From Porphyromonadaceae bacterium (GTDB taxonomy: Bacteria; Bacteroidota; Bacteroidia; Bacteroidales; CAMTPD01): a stretch of DNA of 6,850 nt. This document shows, piece by piece, positions 1 to 6,850 of this stretch. The stretch lies in the NCBI GenBank assembly GCA_003447595.1, contig DLYT01000111.1:1-6850 (forward strand), given 5' to 3'. A model generated the notes under the pieces. That model saw only the letters and a list, made by a program, of their open reading frames with translations, did no database searches and had not been told where the DNA came from. Position 1 is the first letter of the stretch, and each line of letters opens with the position of its first letter. Both the position numbers and the translations under genes were made by a program.

Positions 1-564
1 GGCATGCTCTCAGTACCGGGAAAAACAGAGCAAATATCCCTTTTCTCGTGGGCCACTCAAACTTATCCGGAAGCTACAGGGCCTTTAATTGTACACCGCC
101 TCGACATGGCTACATCGGGTATTTTGCTCATTGCAAAAACGAAAGAAGTACACAAAACGTTGCAGGCGCAATTTGCCGGACGCAACGTAACCAAACGCTA
201 TACCGCAATCTTGGATGGAATTATTTCGCAACAAACAGGAATCATCAACCTCCCTATTTGTTTGGATCCGGTAGACCGACCACGACAAATGGTAAATCAT
301 GAATTTGGGAAAAATGCAGTAACGAAGTACGACGTATTATCTTGTGAAAACAACTCCACTCGTATTGCTTTTTATCCCATCACCGGTCGTACGCATCAAC
401 TGCGCGTGCATGCCGCACACGTAGAAGGGCTCAACACCCCGATCAAAGGCGACGAACTCTATGGAAAGAAGTCGGATCGTTTGTATTTGCATGCCGAATA
501 CCTTGAGTTTACACACCCAATCACCCAACAACGCATTGCGCTTGAAGCCAAAGCCCCCTTTTAA
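1..564 (+). CDS. RluA-family 23S rRNA/tRNA pseudouridine synthase, C-terminal part (5' end outside window)
   Basis: The enzyme isomerises specific uridines to pseudouridine in ribosomal or transfer RNA in the cytoplasm. The reading frame is open from base 1, so the ATG at 4-6 is almost certainly an internal Met of a conserved GMLSVPGK segment, and the gene starts upstream of the window. Visible marks are the catalytic motif HRLDMATSG, with the nucleophilic Asp at nt 103-105 (residue 35 of this fragment), the DRPRQ segment, ITGRTHQLRVH near residues 128-138, and the LYLHAEYLEFTHP ending typical of the family. The motif spelling and the C-terminus resemble E. coli RluA more than RluB/RsuA types. 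Any N-terminal S4 or other domain would lie outside the window, so the target (such as 23S U746 or tRNA U32) cannot be assigned. The TAA at 562-564 is 9 bases before the next start codon, which suggests co-transcription. Confidence 0.93.
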   Translation, partial: GMLSVPGKTEQISLFSWATQTYPEATGPLIVHRLDMATSGILLIAKTKEVHKTLQAQFAGRNVTKRYTAILDGIISQQTGIINLPICLDPVDRPRQMVNHEFGKNAVTKYDVLSCENNSTRIAFYPITGRTHQLRVHAAHVEGLNTPIKGDELYGKKSDRLYLHAEYLEFTHPITQQRIALEAKAPF

Positions 565-573
565 TCTGAAACT

Positions 574-873
574 ATGAATAATATCGAACAAGAAAAAAGA
601 ACGGTAGAGTTGATGATCAGACTCTACTGCAAAAAGAAAGAAGGAAATCAGGAGTTGTGTATACCATGCCAAGAATTACTCGATTATGCCATGGCTCGCC
701 TTTCAAAGTGTCCTTTTGGAGAAAAGAAATCAACCTGCCGATTATGCACGGTACATTGCTATAAGCCATTGATGCGCGCCAAGATGCGGGAAGTTATGCG
801 CTATTCGGGCCCTAGAATGCTCCTTTATAGTCCGACTGCTGCCATAAAGCACTTAATTAAAGAATTTCTTTAA
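574..873 (+). CDS. ygbA: YgbA-family (nitrous oxide-stimulated promoter family) cysteine-rich protein
   Basis: This is a complete small cytoplasmic protein of 99 residues, about the usual family length. It opens with EKRTVELMIRLYC (residues 7-19), carries CPFGEKKSTCRLCTVHCYKP (46-65), and ends with MREVMRYSGPRMLLYSP (71-87), all recognisable as E. coli YgbA-like. Seven cysteines are at 19, 29, 32, 46, 55, 58 and 62; the CxxC (29-32) and CxxCxxxC (55-62) spacings suggest bound metal or an iron-sulfur cluster, which is inference. In enterobacteria ygbA belongs to the NsrR/nitric-oxide regulon; its biochemical role is not firmly settled. The start is the first ATG after an in-frame TAA at 562-564, and the family motif begins six residues later, so there is little room for another start. 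No Shine-Dalgarno sequence precedes it. It lies 9 bases behind the RluA-family gene and is probably in the same transcript. I see no promoter or operator of its own. Confidence 0.9.
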   Translation: MNNIEQEKRTVELMIRLYCKKKEGNQELCIPCQELLDYAMARLSKCPFGEKKSTCRLCTVHCYKPLMRAKMREVMRYSGPRMLLYSPTAAIKHLIKEFL

Positions 874-926
874 AAATAAGGGAATCACTTCTCTTCCGAA
901 ACGACACGAAGCCAAACCTGCGTAAA

Positions 927-1078
927 CACCTCATTTACAACACATAAAAACCATGCATGGTTTTTCCAAAAACCTTACTTACTTTTTGGAAAAACCTAGT
1001 TTACTTTTTTTCAGAACCTCATTAGGTTTATTTTTAGACCTAGTAAGGTTCGTTTTACGACCTTTCTTCACTGTTTCA
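927..1078. repeat. Degenerate tandem array, 22-base period, seven units
   Basis: Units begin at 927, 949, 971, 993, 1015, 1037 and 1059, exactly 22 bases apart. Each has ACC at unit positions 2-4, followed by T in six of seven (A in the 949 unit). A weaker eighth ACCT falls two bases early at 1080. The units at 949, 971 and 993 carry TTTTT at positions 13-17; this run decays in later units. In the units at 949, 1015 and 1037 the first 14 bases form an inverted repeat with a 4-base centre (AACCA/TGGTT, AACCT/AGGTT and ACCT/AGGT arms). Units at 971 and 993 have TACTT where the right arm would be. Twenty-two is not a multiple of three, so this is not a protein repeat. Array function is unknown. 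It could be an operator array, a MITE-like minisatellite or a transcript-end structure. Confidence 0.75.
946..996. repeat. 20-base perfect palindrome overlapping a 14-bp stem-loop
   Basis: AAAAACCATGCATGGTTTTT at 946-965 is its own reverse complement. As RNA it could fold into an 8-bp stem with a UGCA loop. A second hairpin pairs 959-972 with 983-996 perfectly (14 bp, 10-base loop), so the two share 959-965 and cannot form together in one molecule. Both fall inside the 22-base array and about 75-120 bases after the ygbA stop. They may help end the upstream transcript, but the stems are mostly A-T and no clean intrinsic terminator is present. Confidence 0.7.
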
Positions 1079-1154
1079 CACCTCTTATTTCCACCAAAAC
1101 AACTAAACTTCAACTATTTTCATATTGAAAGTCGTTTATACGAATCAGTTCTAT

Positions 1155-1183
1155 TTTGTAAATAAGAAGATTTCCTATATTTG
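1155..1183 (+). promoter_or_regulatory. Probable Bacteroidota-type promoter of the GH2 gene
   Basis: TATATTTG at 1176-1183 matches the TAnnTTTG -7 box recognised by the Bacteroidota primary sigma factor. TTTG at 1155-1158, 17 bases upstream, could serve as the -33 element, although that spacing is slightly short. Transcription would begin near 1188-1192, giving a leader of about 90 bases before the ATG at 1282. It lies roughly 75-100 bases downstream of the repeat array. Confidence 0.6.
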
Positions 1184-1229
1184 CATTTTCAATAAAATAG
1201 ACAAAAACAAGAAATATATTAAATAACGA

Positions 1230-1258
1230 TTCGATAGGCTGACCTTTAGATAATCGAA
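1230..1258 (+). promoter_or_regulatory. Possible leader hairpin before the GH2 start
   Basis: TTCGAT at 1230-1235 is complementary to ATCGAA at 1253-1258, with a small inner AGG/CCT pairing (1236-1238 with 1243-1245). It lies in the predicted untranslated leader. The fold is short and asymmetric, so it may be chance. The last bases before the ATG (1259-1281) are almost wholly A and T, including the palindrome ATATAATTATAT at 1267-1278. That fits Bacteroidota start regions, which lack a Shine-Dalgarno and rely on an AT-rich, weakly structured context. Confidence 0.25.
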
Positions 1259-1281
1259 CAATAATAATATAATTATATACC

Positions 1282-4200
1282 ATGCGAAAATTCACATTTG
1301 GAATTATTCTTTGCAGTTTCGCACTACAAAGCTTTGCCGCGCAAGAGGTACTAGACGGGTTCTACTACAAAACCGAACAGTCCCCTGTAGGAAACGAGTG
1401 GCAATCGCCCGAGAACCTTGCTTTGAACAAAGAGCAACCTCGTGCCTACATTTTCCCATTTCAGAGCGTTGAAAGCGCTCGTAAAGTATTACCGGAAAAC
1501 AGTGCTTACTGGGTATCCTTGAATGGTGACTGGGATTTTAATTGGGCACCGGATCCTGACTCACGCCCCAAAGACTTTTACCTAGAAGAGTATAGCACTT
1601 CTTCATGGGACAAGATACCTGTTCCTTCAAACTGGAATATCCAAGGAGTTCAGAAAAACGGAGATCTGAAATATGGTGTGCCTATTTATGTAAACCAACC
1701 CGTTATCTTCAAACACAGTGTTAAAGTAGACGACTGGCGTGGTGGCGTTATGCGCACTCCGCCCGAAAACTGGACTACGTTCAAACATCGTAACGAAGTG
1801 GGTTCGTACCGCAAGGAGTTTGACATTCCTCAAGACTGGGACGGACGCGAAGTGTTTATTAGTTTCGACGGTGTAGATTCGTTCTTCTACCTTTGGATCA
1901 ACGGTAAATATGTTGGTTTCTCTAAAAACTCAAGAAACACAGCAAACTTCAACATTACACCTTACTTGAAGAAAGGAAAGAATATCGTTGCAGCCGAAGT
2001 ATACCGTAGCTCCGACGCTTCATTCCTCGAAGCACAAGATATGTTCCGCTTGCCGGGTATCTTCCGTACCGTAGCACTTTACTCTACACCGAAAGTACAC
2101 GTTCGCAATCTCGTTGCCATACCTGATCTGGACGATTCATATACCAATGGTTCTCTTGCCATCACATCTGATATCCGCAACTTGGATAAGAAAAAGGCGA
2201 AAGACTATAAAGTGGTTTACTCGCTTTATGCGAATGAATTGTATTCGGACGAAAATACGCCTGTGGGCGATGCTATCGCAACTGCAACCGTAACGGAGGT
2301 TGCTCCGGGCAAAGAGGTAGAAACAGATAAGGTGGTTCTTCAAGTAAACAACCCGAATAAATGGTCGGCCGAATCGCCATACCGTTATACCCTTGTAGCC
2401 GAATTAAAGGACAAAAAAGATAAAATCATCGATGTAACCTCTACGATTGTAGGTTTCCGCGAAGTAGAAATTAAAGATACTCCTGCCGAAAAGGACGAAT
2501 TCGGACTAGCCGGACGTTACTACTATGTAAACGGCAAACCGGTTAAGTTGAAAGGTGTAAACCGTCACGAATCGAACCCGGCGACAGGACACGTAATTTC
2601 TCGCGAGCATATGCAAGAAGAAGTGATGTTGATGAAACGTGCCAACATCAACCATGTGCGTAACTCACACTACCCTGACGATCCGTATTGGTATTTCTTG
2701 TGTGATAAATATGGTATTTATCTTGAAGATGAAGCCAATATTGAGTCGCACCAATATTATTACGGGGAAGCTTCTTTGTCGCACCCTGTAGAATGGAAAA
2801 AAGCACACGTGGCGCGTGTAATGGAGATGGTACATGCCAATATTAACAACCCTTCTATCGTAATCTGGTCGCTAGGAAACGAAGCCGGACCCGGTAACAA
2901 CTTTGTTGCGGCATACGATGCGTTGAAAAAGGCGGATGTATCGCGTCCGGTACAATACGAGCGCAACAACAGTATCGTGGATATGGGGTCTAACCAGTAT
3001 CCTTCTATCGCTTGGACTCGTGGTGCCGTAAAAGGAAACTACGACATCAAGTATCCGTTCCACATTTCTGAGTATGCTCACTCGATGGGGAATGCTTGCG
3101 GTAACCTCGAAGATTATTGGGAAGCAATCGAATCTACTAACTTCTTCTGTGGCGGTGCTATTTGGGATTGGGTAGATCAATCGATGTATAACTACGATCC
3201 TAAAACGGGCGACAAGTACTTGGCATATGGTGGAGACTTCGGAGATACGCCGAATGACGGTCAGTTCGTTATGAATGGTATTATCTTCGGCGACTTAGAG
3301 CCAAAGCCTCAATACTATGAAGTAAAGAAAGTATACCAGCATATCGATGTGAAACCTATCGACATTCAGAAAGGAACTTTCGAGCTATTCAACAAATACT
3401 ACTTCAAGAACTTATCTGATTATCAAATCAAATGGGCGCTTTACGAAGATGGTAAAGAAGTTGAATCCGGCAACCTTCAGCCACAAATGCTTGATGCACG
3501 CAAACGTACTACCATTACGGTTCCGTATCAATTGGCTAAGCTAAAGAATGATTCGGAGTATTTTGTAAAGATTCAGTTCCTGTTGAATGAAAAACAACCT
3601 TGGGCAGATAAAGGATTCCCTCAAGCTGAAGAACAAATCTTGATCAAAGAAGCAGGTACACGTCCGGCTATTGCAGCGGTGGCAACTACCGGTGGCAACT
3701 TGGAATTGCTTAAAGCAGACTCCAATATTCAAACCGTAAAAGGTGACAACTTCGAAGTGAAGTTCGACACCAATACCGGTACAATCTACAGCCTTACTTA
3801 CGGCAATGAAACCGTTATTGCGCCGGGCAATGGTCCGAAACTTGATGCGTTGCGTGCGTTTGTAAACAATGATAACTGGTTCTACTCTCCTTGGTTCGAC
3901 CGCGGACTACACAACTTGGTACACAAAACAACCAATCAGAGTGTATACGTAGATAAAGACAAAAAAGATAAGAGCAAACAAAAAGTAGTTCTTGCCTTTA
4001 CTGTAGAATCACAAGCTCCTAACGCAGCTAAAATACTAGGTGGCACTAGTTCGGGCAAAAACTCGATTGAAGAGCTAACTGATAAGAAGTTCGGTCCGGA
4101 AGACTTTAAATTTACAACCAACCAGATCTGGACGATTTATCCGGACGGATCTATCGAGTTGCAATCAAACATCTCGTCAAACAATCCGAGCATGGTACTT

Positions 4201-5328
4201 CCTCGCTTGGGCTATGTAATGAAGGTTCCGCAACAATACGGCAACTTTACATATTATGGTAGAGGACCAATTGACAACTATGCCGACCGTAAGTCTGGAC
4301 AGTTTATAGAGGAACACCAATCTACCGTAGCAGGTGAGTTTGTAAACTTCCCTAAGCCACAAGACATGGGTAACCATGAAGATGTGCGTTGGTGTGCGTT
4401 GACAAACAATGCTGGTAACGGGGCAATTTTTGTTGCTACAGATCGTTTGTCTGCTTCGGCACTTCAATATTCGGCGCTTGATATGATCATGGCTCCGCAT
4501 CCTTACCAACTACCAAAGGCTGGCGATACATATCTTCACCTGGATCTTGGTGTAACCGGACTTGGAGGTAACAGTTGCGGACAGGGTGGTCCATTGAATG
4601 AAGACCGCATCTATGCAAGCAATCATAATATGGGCTTCATCATTCGTCCGGCTCAAGCACAACAAGCGTTGGCTACAACTGCTAACATTTCGGCTTCGGG
4701 TGAATTACCAATTTCAATCACACGCAGTCGTGCCGGTGTCGTGGAAATAGCATCGCTAGATAAAGATGCGCCAATCCTATACACCATCAACAATGGCAAA
4801 AAACAAGAATACACAGGTGCGATCACGCTTCGCGACGGAGGCTCTGTAAAAGCATGGTATAAAGAAAAACCACAGCTAGTAGCAGCGGCTCTGTTTGAAA
4901 AGATAGAAGGCATCCAAACCGAAGTAATCTTTTCAAGTAGTCAAGAAGTGGGCGAAGGAGATGGCAAAAATCTAACCGACGGCGATCCAAATACCTACTG
5001 GCATACGATGTACTCAGTTACCGTAGCGAAATACCCACACTGGGTAGATTTGGATGCGGGAGAAGCGAAAGCAATTAAAGGCTTTACATTCCTTCCTCGC
5101 CAAAGTGGAAACAACGGTCGTATTAAGGATTATACGATTCAAGTAAGCCAAGATGGTAAAGAGTGGGGAGAACCAATTCATAAGGGTACATTCGAAAACA
5201 ATGCATCTGAAAAGAAAGTTCTTTTCGACAAGCCTACAAAAGCTCGCTACATCCGCTTTACAGCGTTAAACTCACAGAACAAACAAGACTTTGCTTCCGG
5301 TGCTGAAATCAGCATCTTAGCCGATTAA
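1282..5328 (+). CDS. Exported multidomain GH2 beta-galactosidase with C-terminal discoidin (F5/8C) module
   Basis: It likely removes terminal beta-galactose from oligosaccharides in the periplasm or at the cell surface. A signal peptide occupies about residues 1-20 (cleavage near SFA-AQ); C11 sits inside its hydrophobic core without a proper lipobox. Order of domains: jelly-roll sugar-binding (about 50-270), Ig-like (272-393), TIM barrel (395-690), Ig-like domain 4 (690-790), LacZ small-chain beta-sandwich (about 820-1123), chitobiase-like Ig module (1135-1195) and F5/8C module (1214-1348). Residues matching E. coli LacZ by motif: acid/base E534 (WSLGNEAG), nucleophile E597 (ISEYAH), magnesium ligands E488 and H490 (DEANIESH), H429, H463, H600, W628, and sodium ligands D253, F662 and N665. 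The LacZ W999 position seems to be Gly1100 (GGNSCGQGG). At 1348 residues it is about 320 longer than LacZ, owing to the signal and C-terminal modules. The start is fixed by an in-frame TAA at 1270-1272. The gene is monocistronic, with its own promoter and terminator. The exact natural substrate is uncertain. Confidence 0.95.
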   Translation: MRKFTFGIILCSFALQSFAAQEVLDGFYYKTEQSPVGNEWQSPENLALNKEQPRAYIFPFQSVESARKVLPENSAYWVSLNGDWDFNWAPDPDSRPKDFYLEEYSTSSWDKIPVPSNWNIQGVQKNGDLKYGVPIYVNQPVIFKHSVKVDDWRGGVMRTPPENWTTFKHRNEVGSYRKEFDIPQDWDGREVFISFDGVDSFFYLWINGKYVGFSKNSRNTANFNITPYLKKGKNIVAAEVYRSSDASFLEAQDMFRLPGIFRTVALYSTPKVHVRNLVAIPDLDDSYTNGSLAITSDIRNLDKKKAKDYKVVYSLYANELYSDENTPVGDAIATATVTEVAPGKEVETDKVVLQVNNPNKWSAESPYRYTLVAELKDKKDKIIDVTSTIVGFREVEIKDTPAEKDEFGLAGRYYYVNGKPVKLKGVNRHESNPATGHVISREHMQEEVMLMKRANINHVRNSHYPDDPYWYFLCDKYGIYLEDEANIESHQYYYGEASLSHPVEWKKAHVARVMEMVHANINNPSIVIWSLGNEAGPGNNFVAAYDALKKADVSRPVQYERNNSIVDMGSNQYPSIAWTRGAVKGNYDIKYPFHISEYAHSMGNACGNLEDYWEAIESTNFFCGGAIWDWVDQSMYNYDPKTGDKYLAYGGDFGDTPNDGQFVMNGIIFGDLEPKPQYYEVKKVYQHIDVKPIDIQKGTFELFNKYYFKNLSDYQIKWALYEDGKEVESGNLQPQMLDARKRTTITVPYQLAKLKNDSEYFVKIQFLLNEKQPWADKGFPQAEEQILIKEAGTRPAIAAVATTGGNLELLKADSNIQTVKGDNFEVKFDTNTGTIYSLTYGNETVIAPGNGPKLDALRAFVNNDNWFYSPWFDRGLHNLVHKTTNQSVYVDKDKKDKSKQKVVLAFTVESQAPNAAKILGGTSSGKNSIEELTDKKFGPEDFKFTTNQIWTIYPDGSIELQSNISSNNPSMVLPRLGYVMKVPQQYGNFTYYGRGPIDNYADRKSGQFIEEHQSTVAGEFVNFPKPQDMGNHEDVRWCALTNNAGNGAIFVATDRLSASALQYSALDMIMAPHPYQLPKAGDTYLHLDLGVTGLGGNSCGQGGPLNEDRIYASNHNMGFIIRPAQAQQALATTANISASGELPISITRSRAGVVEIASLDKDAPILYTINNGKKQEYTGAITLRDGGSVKAWYKEKPQLVAAALFEKIEGIQTEVIFSSSQEVGEGDGKNLTDGDPNTYWHTMYSVTVAKYPHWVDLDAGEAKAIKGFTFLPRQSGNNGRIKDYTIQVSQDGKEWGEPIHKGTFENNASEKKVLFDKPTKARYIRFTALNSQNKQDFASGAEISILAD

Positions 5329-5340
5329 TTGTTTTTCATA

Positions 5341-5386
5341 TAAATAGAAAAAGGCCTGCAAACGAATTGCAGGCCTTTTCTATTTA
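5341..5386. terminator. Bidirectional intrinsic terminator between convergent GH2 and GH3 genes
   Basis: Bases 5349-5361 pair perfectly with 5367-5379 (13 bp, GGCCTGCA core, 5-base loop ACGAA). Allowing one bulged A at 5348, pairing continues out to 5341 and 5386. The right flank reads TTTTCTATTT on the + strand, and the left flank gives TTTTTCTATTT on the - strand, so it can stop transcription from both sides. It begins 12 bases after the GH2 stop and ends 24 bases from the GH3 stop, and no other gene lies between. Confidence 0.93.
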
Positions 5387-5410
5387 GAATCGAATTTATA
5401 ACGTTATTGA

Positions 5411-6850
5411 TTATAACTTCACAACTACCGAGTCTTTGATATCTGTTGATGAAGCTCCGAGTCGAACTTCAAACTCACCCGGCTCAAATACCCATTTGTT
5501 TTTCTTCGCACTGTAGAACATGAAATCCTCAGCATTAAGTGTAATGGTGATTTCTTTTGTTTCTCCGGGAGCTAACCATATTTTCTCAAATCCTTTGAGC
5601 TCTTTCTCTGGACGAGGTTCAGAGGCTTTTGCATCGTGTACATACACTTGCGCGATTTCGCCACCAAAACAATCTCCGCTATTGGTTACTTGAAAGGCTA
5701 TTTCTACAGTCTTATTCTTCTTATCAACGTTTGCAACCTTCAAATCGTCGTATGCAAATGTCGTATACGATAGACCATATCCGAATGGAAATAGAGGGGT
5801 CGTCTGATTCTTATCGTAACCTCTATAACCTGTAAATATCCCTTCGTTATAATGTATTTGCTTTGATTTCCGAGTTTCATCGTAATTGCCGAAAGCCGGA
5901 GAATCTTCCCATTGTTTCTCAATCGTAAAAGGAAGTTTGGCGGAAGGGTTTACTTTTCCGCTTAGAATATGTGCCAATGCATTTCCGCCCTCTTGTCCCG
6001 GATAAAAGGCGTGTACAACGGCCTTTGCATTATCAATCCAGCTTTCCATTGCCACCGCACCTCCGGCATGTAAAACGACTACCAAATTCGGATTTACGGC
6101 TGCTAATTCATTGATTAGTTTATCCTGCCCGTAAGGCAATTCGAACGGACGATCTCGCCCCTCTAATTCAATGCTTCCGTCAAGACCTCCGCAAAATACA
6201 ACTAGATCTGCTTTTCGAGCAACGTTTAAGGCCTCAGAGAAATCAATATTTGACAGGTATTCGTATCCGAAACGTATCTCAGATGGCAGCGATCGTTGAT
6301 TACAAAACTCTAATTTTACAGCCTTGCGATCTCCTTTATTTACAAAGATCTTTTGTTGTCCGAAGTAGAAAGATTCCGATTTTGAGGCATCAATCAATAG
6401 CTCTCCATCGATCCATAGTCGATAAGCTCCTTGAGCATCTGCGACAAGCAAAACAGAATCGGTTTTTTCGGCTTCAAAATAACCCTCCCACTCTACTTTA
6501 TAGTCGGTTCCGAGTTTATCTTGATTGTGTGGATACCCCCACCATTCAAAGTTGATCTTCCCGTCGATTTGTTCCAAGATGAGGTTGTCTATTGCTACTT
6601 GAGACGTACTTTCATTCGATTGATCTTTCGTTTTCTTATCAACGGCTCTTCCCGATGCGATTGCTTGCTCTTGTAGGAGTTGGTCAGATACTGCCGCATC
6701 TGCATTGTTGCCTAACGTATAGTATTTAGCTTGCAGTCCGTTTTTTCCATCGGCTGTTTTAAACTTGCTTTTACTAAATAGGTTCGATTTGAACTGATTG
6801 GAAACTCCTTCGGCATAAAGCACCTCTACATCGTTAAATTCATTTCGTAT
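5411..6850 (-). CDS. GH3 beta-glycosidase with PA14 domain, C-terminal part (5' end outside window)
   Basis: GH3 enzymes release non-reducing-end sugars, commonly beta-glucose, with retention. The frame stays open to base 6850, giving 479 residues; the GTG at 6823 is internal (EVLYAEG, residues 9-15), so it is not the start. Order: beginning of the second GH3 domain (1-37), inserted PA14 domain (about 38-198, GLQAKYY to IRFGYEYL), rest of the alpha/beta sandwich (199-360) with the acid/base motif IELEGRDR, whose likely acid/base is E230 (nt 6161-6163), then FPFGYGLSY near 352-360 and a fibronectin-like C-terminal domain (about 375-475, KELKGFEKIWLAPGET). The TIM barrel with the nucleophilic Asp, and any signal peptide, lie beyond the window, perhaps 350-400 residues. 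A polar Lys/Gln/Ser-rich stretch near residues 60-90 separates the first PA14 strand from INFEWWGYP. Substrate could be glucosides, xylosides or others. It is convergent with the GH2 gene and shares its terminator. Confidence 0.94.
   Translation of the reverse strand: MRNEFNDVEVLYAEGVSNQFKSNLFSKSKFKTADGKNGLQAKYYTLGNNADAAVSDQLLQEQAIASGRAVDKKTKDQSNESTSQVAIDNLILEQIDGKINFEWWGYPHNQDKLGTDYKVEWEGYFEAEKTDSVLLVADAQGAYRLWIDGELLIDASKSESFYFGQQKIFVNKGDRKAVKLEFCNQRSLPSEIRFGYEYLSNIDFSEALNVARKADLVVFCGGLDGSIELEGRDRPFELPYGQDKLINELAAVNPNLVVVLHAGGAVAMESWIDNAKAVVHAFYPGQEGGNALAHILSGKVNPSAKLPFTIEKQWEDSPAFGNYDETRKSKQIHYNEGIFTGYRGYDKNQTTPLFPFGYGLSYTTFAYDDLKVANVDKKNKTVEIAFQVTNSGDCFGGEIAQVYVHDAKASEPRPEKELKGFEKIWLAPGETKEITITLNAEDFMFYSAKKNKWVFEPGEFEVRLGASSTDIKDSVVVKL

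Noticed and set aside
337..672. Antisense open frame of 111 codons across the rluA-like/ygbA junction
   Set aside because: Both strands cannot be explained as well as by the two recognised + strand families, which fully account for the conservation here.
927..1100. CRISPR-like array
   Set aside because: The units are contiguous, only 22 bases long and highly degenerate, with no conserved repeat plus unique spacer pattern and no cas gene nearby.
899..1137. Terminal inverted repeats of a MITE: AAACGAC (899-905) and GTCGTTT (1131-1137) flank the array
   Set aside because: Only 7 bp match and pairing does not extend; no target-site duplication is seen next to it. This is within chance for a 400-base AT-rich region.
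953..1165. Open frame of 70 codons on the + strand across the repeat array
   Set aside because: Its Phe/Leu-rich translation simply follows T-rich repeats whose 22-base period breaks the codon phase; there is no recognisable family and no start context, and it overlaps the predicted promoter of the GH2 gene.
1282..1345. Lipoprotein signal using Cys11 of the GH2 protein
   Set aside because: The residues before C11 are I-I-L, without the small residue needed just before the Cys; a standard signal peptidase I site near SFA-AQ fits better.
4177..4509. Long antisense open frame (110 codons, - strand) and similar ones within the GH2 gene
   Set aside because: It lies wholly opposite a strongly conserved LacZ-type coding region and has no family features; antisense shadow of codon use.
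6250..6555. Open frame of 101 codons on the + strand opposite the GH3 PA14 region
   Set aside because: It is antisense to clear PA14/GH3 motifs and its translation has no recognisable domain.

Overview
This is ordinary bacterial chromosome from a Bacteroidota species, most likely of the order Bacteroidales. The signs are a moderately AT-rich base composition, a TAnnTTTG-type promoter box (TATATTTG, 1176-1183), no Shine-Dalgarno sequences before the two visible gene starts, and large multi-domain GH2 and GH3 glycoside hydrolases of the kind these polysaccharide degraders carry. I cannot name a genus from the sequence alone.

Left part (1-873, + strand): the 3' end of an RluA-family pseudouridine synthase is followed after 9 bases by a complete 99-residue cysteine-rich protein of the YgbA ('nitrous oxide-stimulated promoter') family. 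The two look co-transcribed. Next is a 408-base gap (874-1281). It holds a degenerate tandem array with a strict 22-base period, a 20-base perfect palindrome overlapping a 14-bp stem-loop, and then the promoter and leader of the next gene.

Centre (1282-5328, + strand): one 1348-residue exported GH2 beta-galactosidase. Its LacZ-type catalytic, metal-site and small-chain regions are intact, and a chitobiase-like Ig module and a discoidin/F5-8C module are added at the C-terminus. A strong hairpin at 5341-5386 with U-tracts in both directions then separates it from a convergent gene.

Right part (5411-6850, - strand): the C-terminal 479 residues of a GH3 beta-glycosidase with a PA14 domain, running off the window edge.

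GH2 and GH3 enzymes could act one after the other on a galactose/glucose-containing oligosaccharide, but they are convergent rather than one operon, and no susC/susD pair, sensor or sigma factor is in view. I see no new multi-gene system here. The signal least explained by known genes is the 22-base array upstream of the GH2 promoter.
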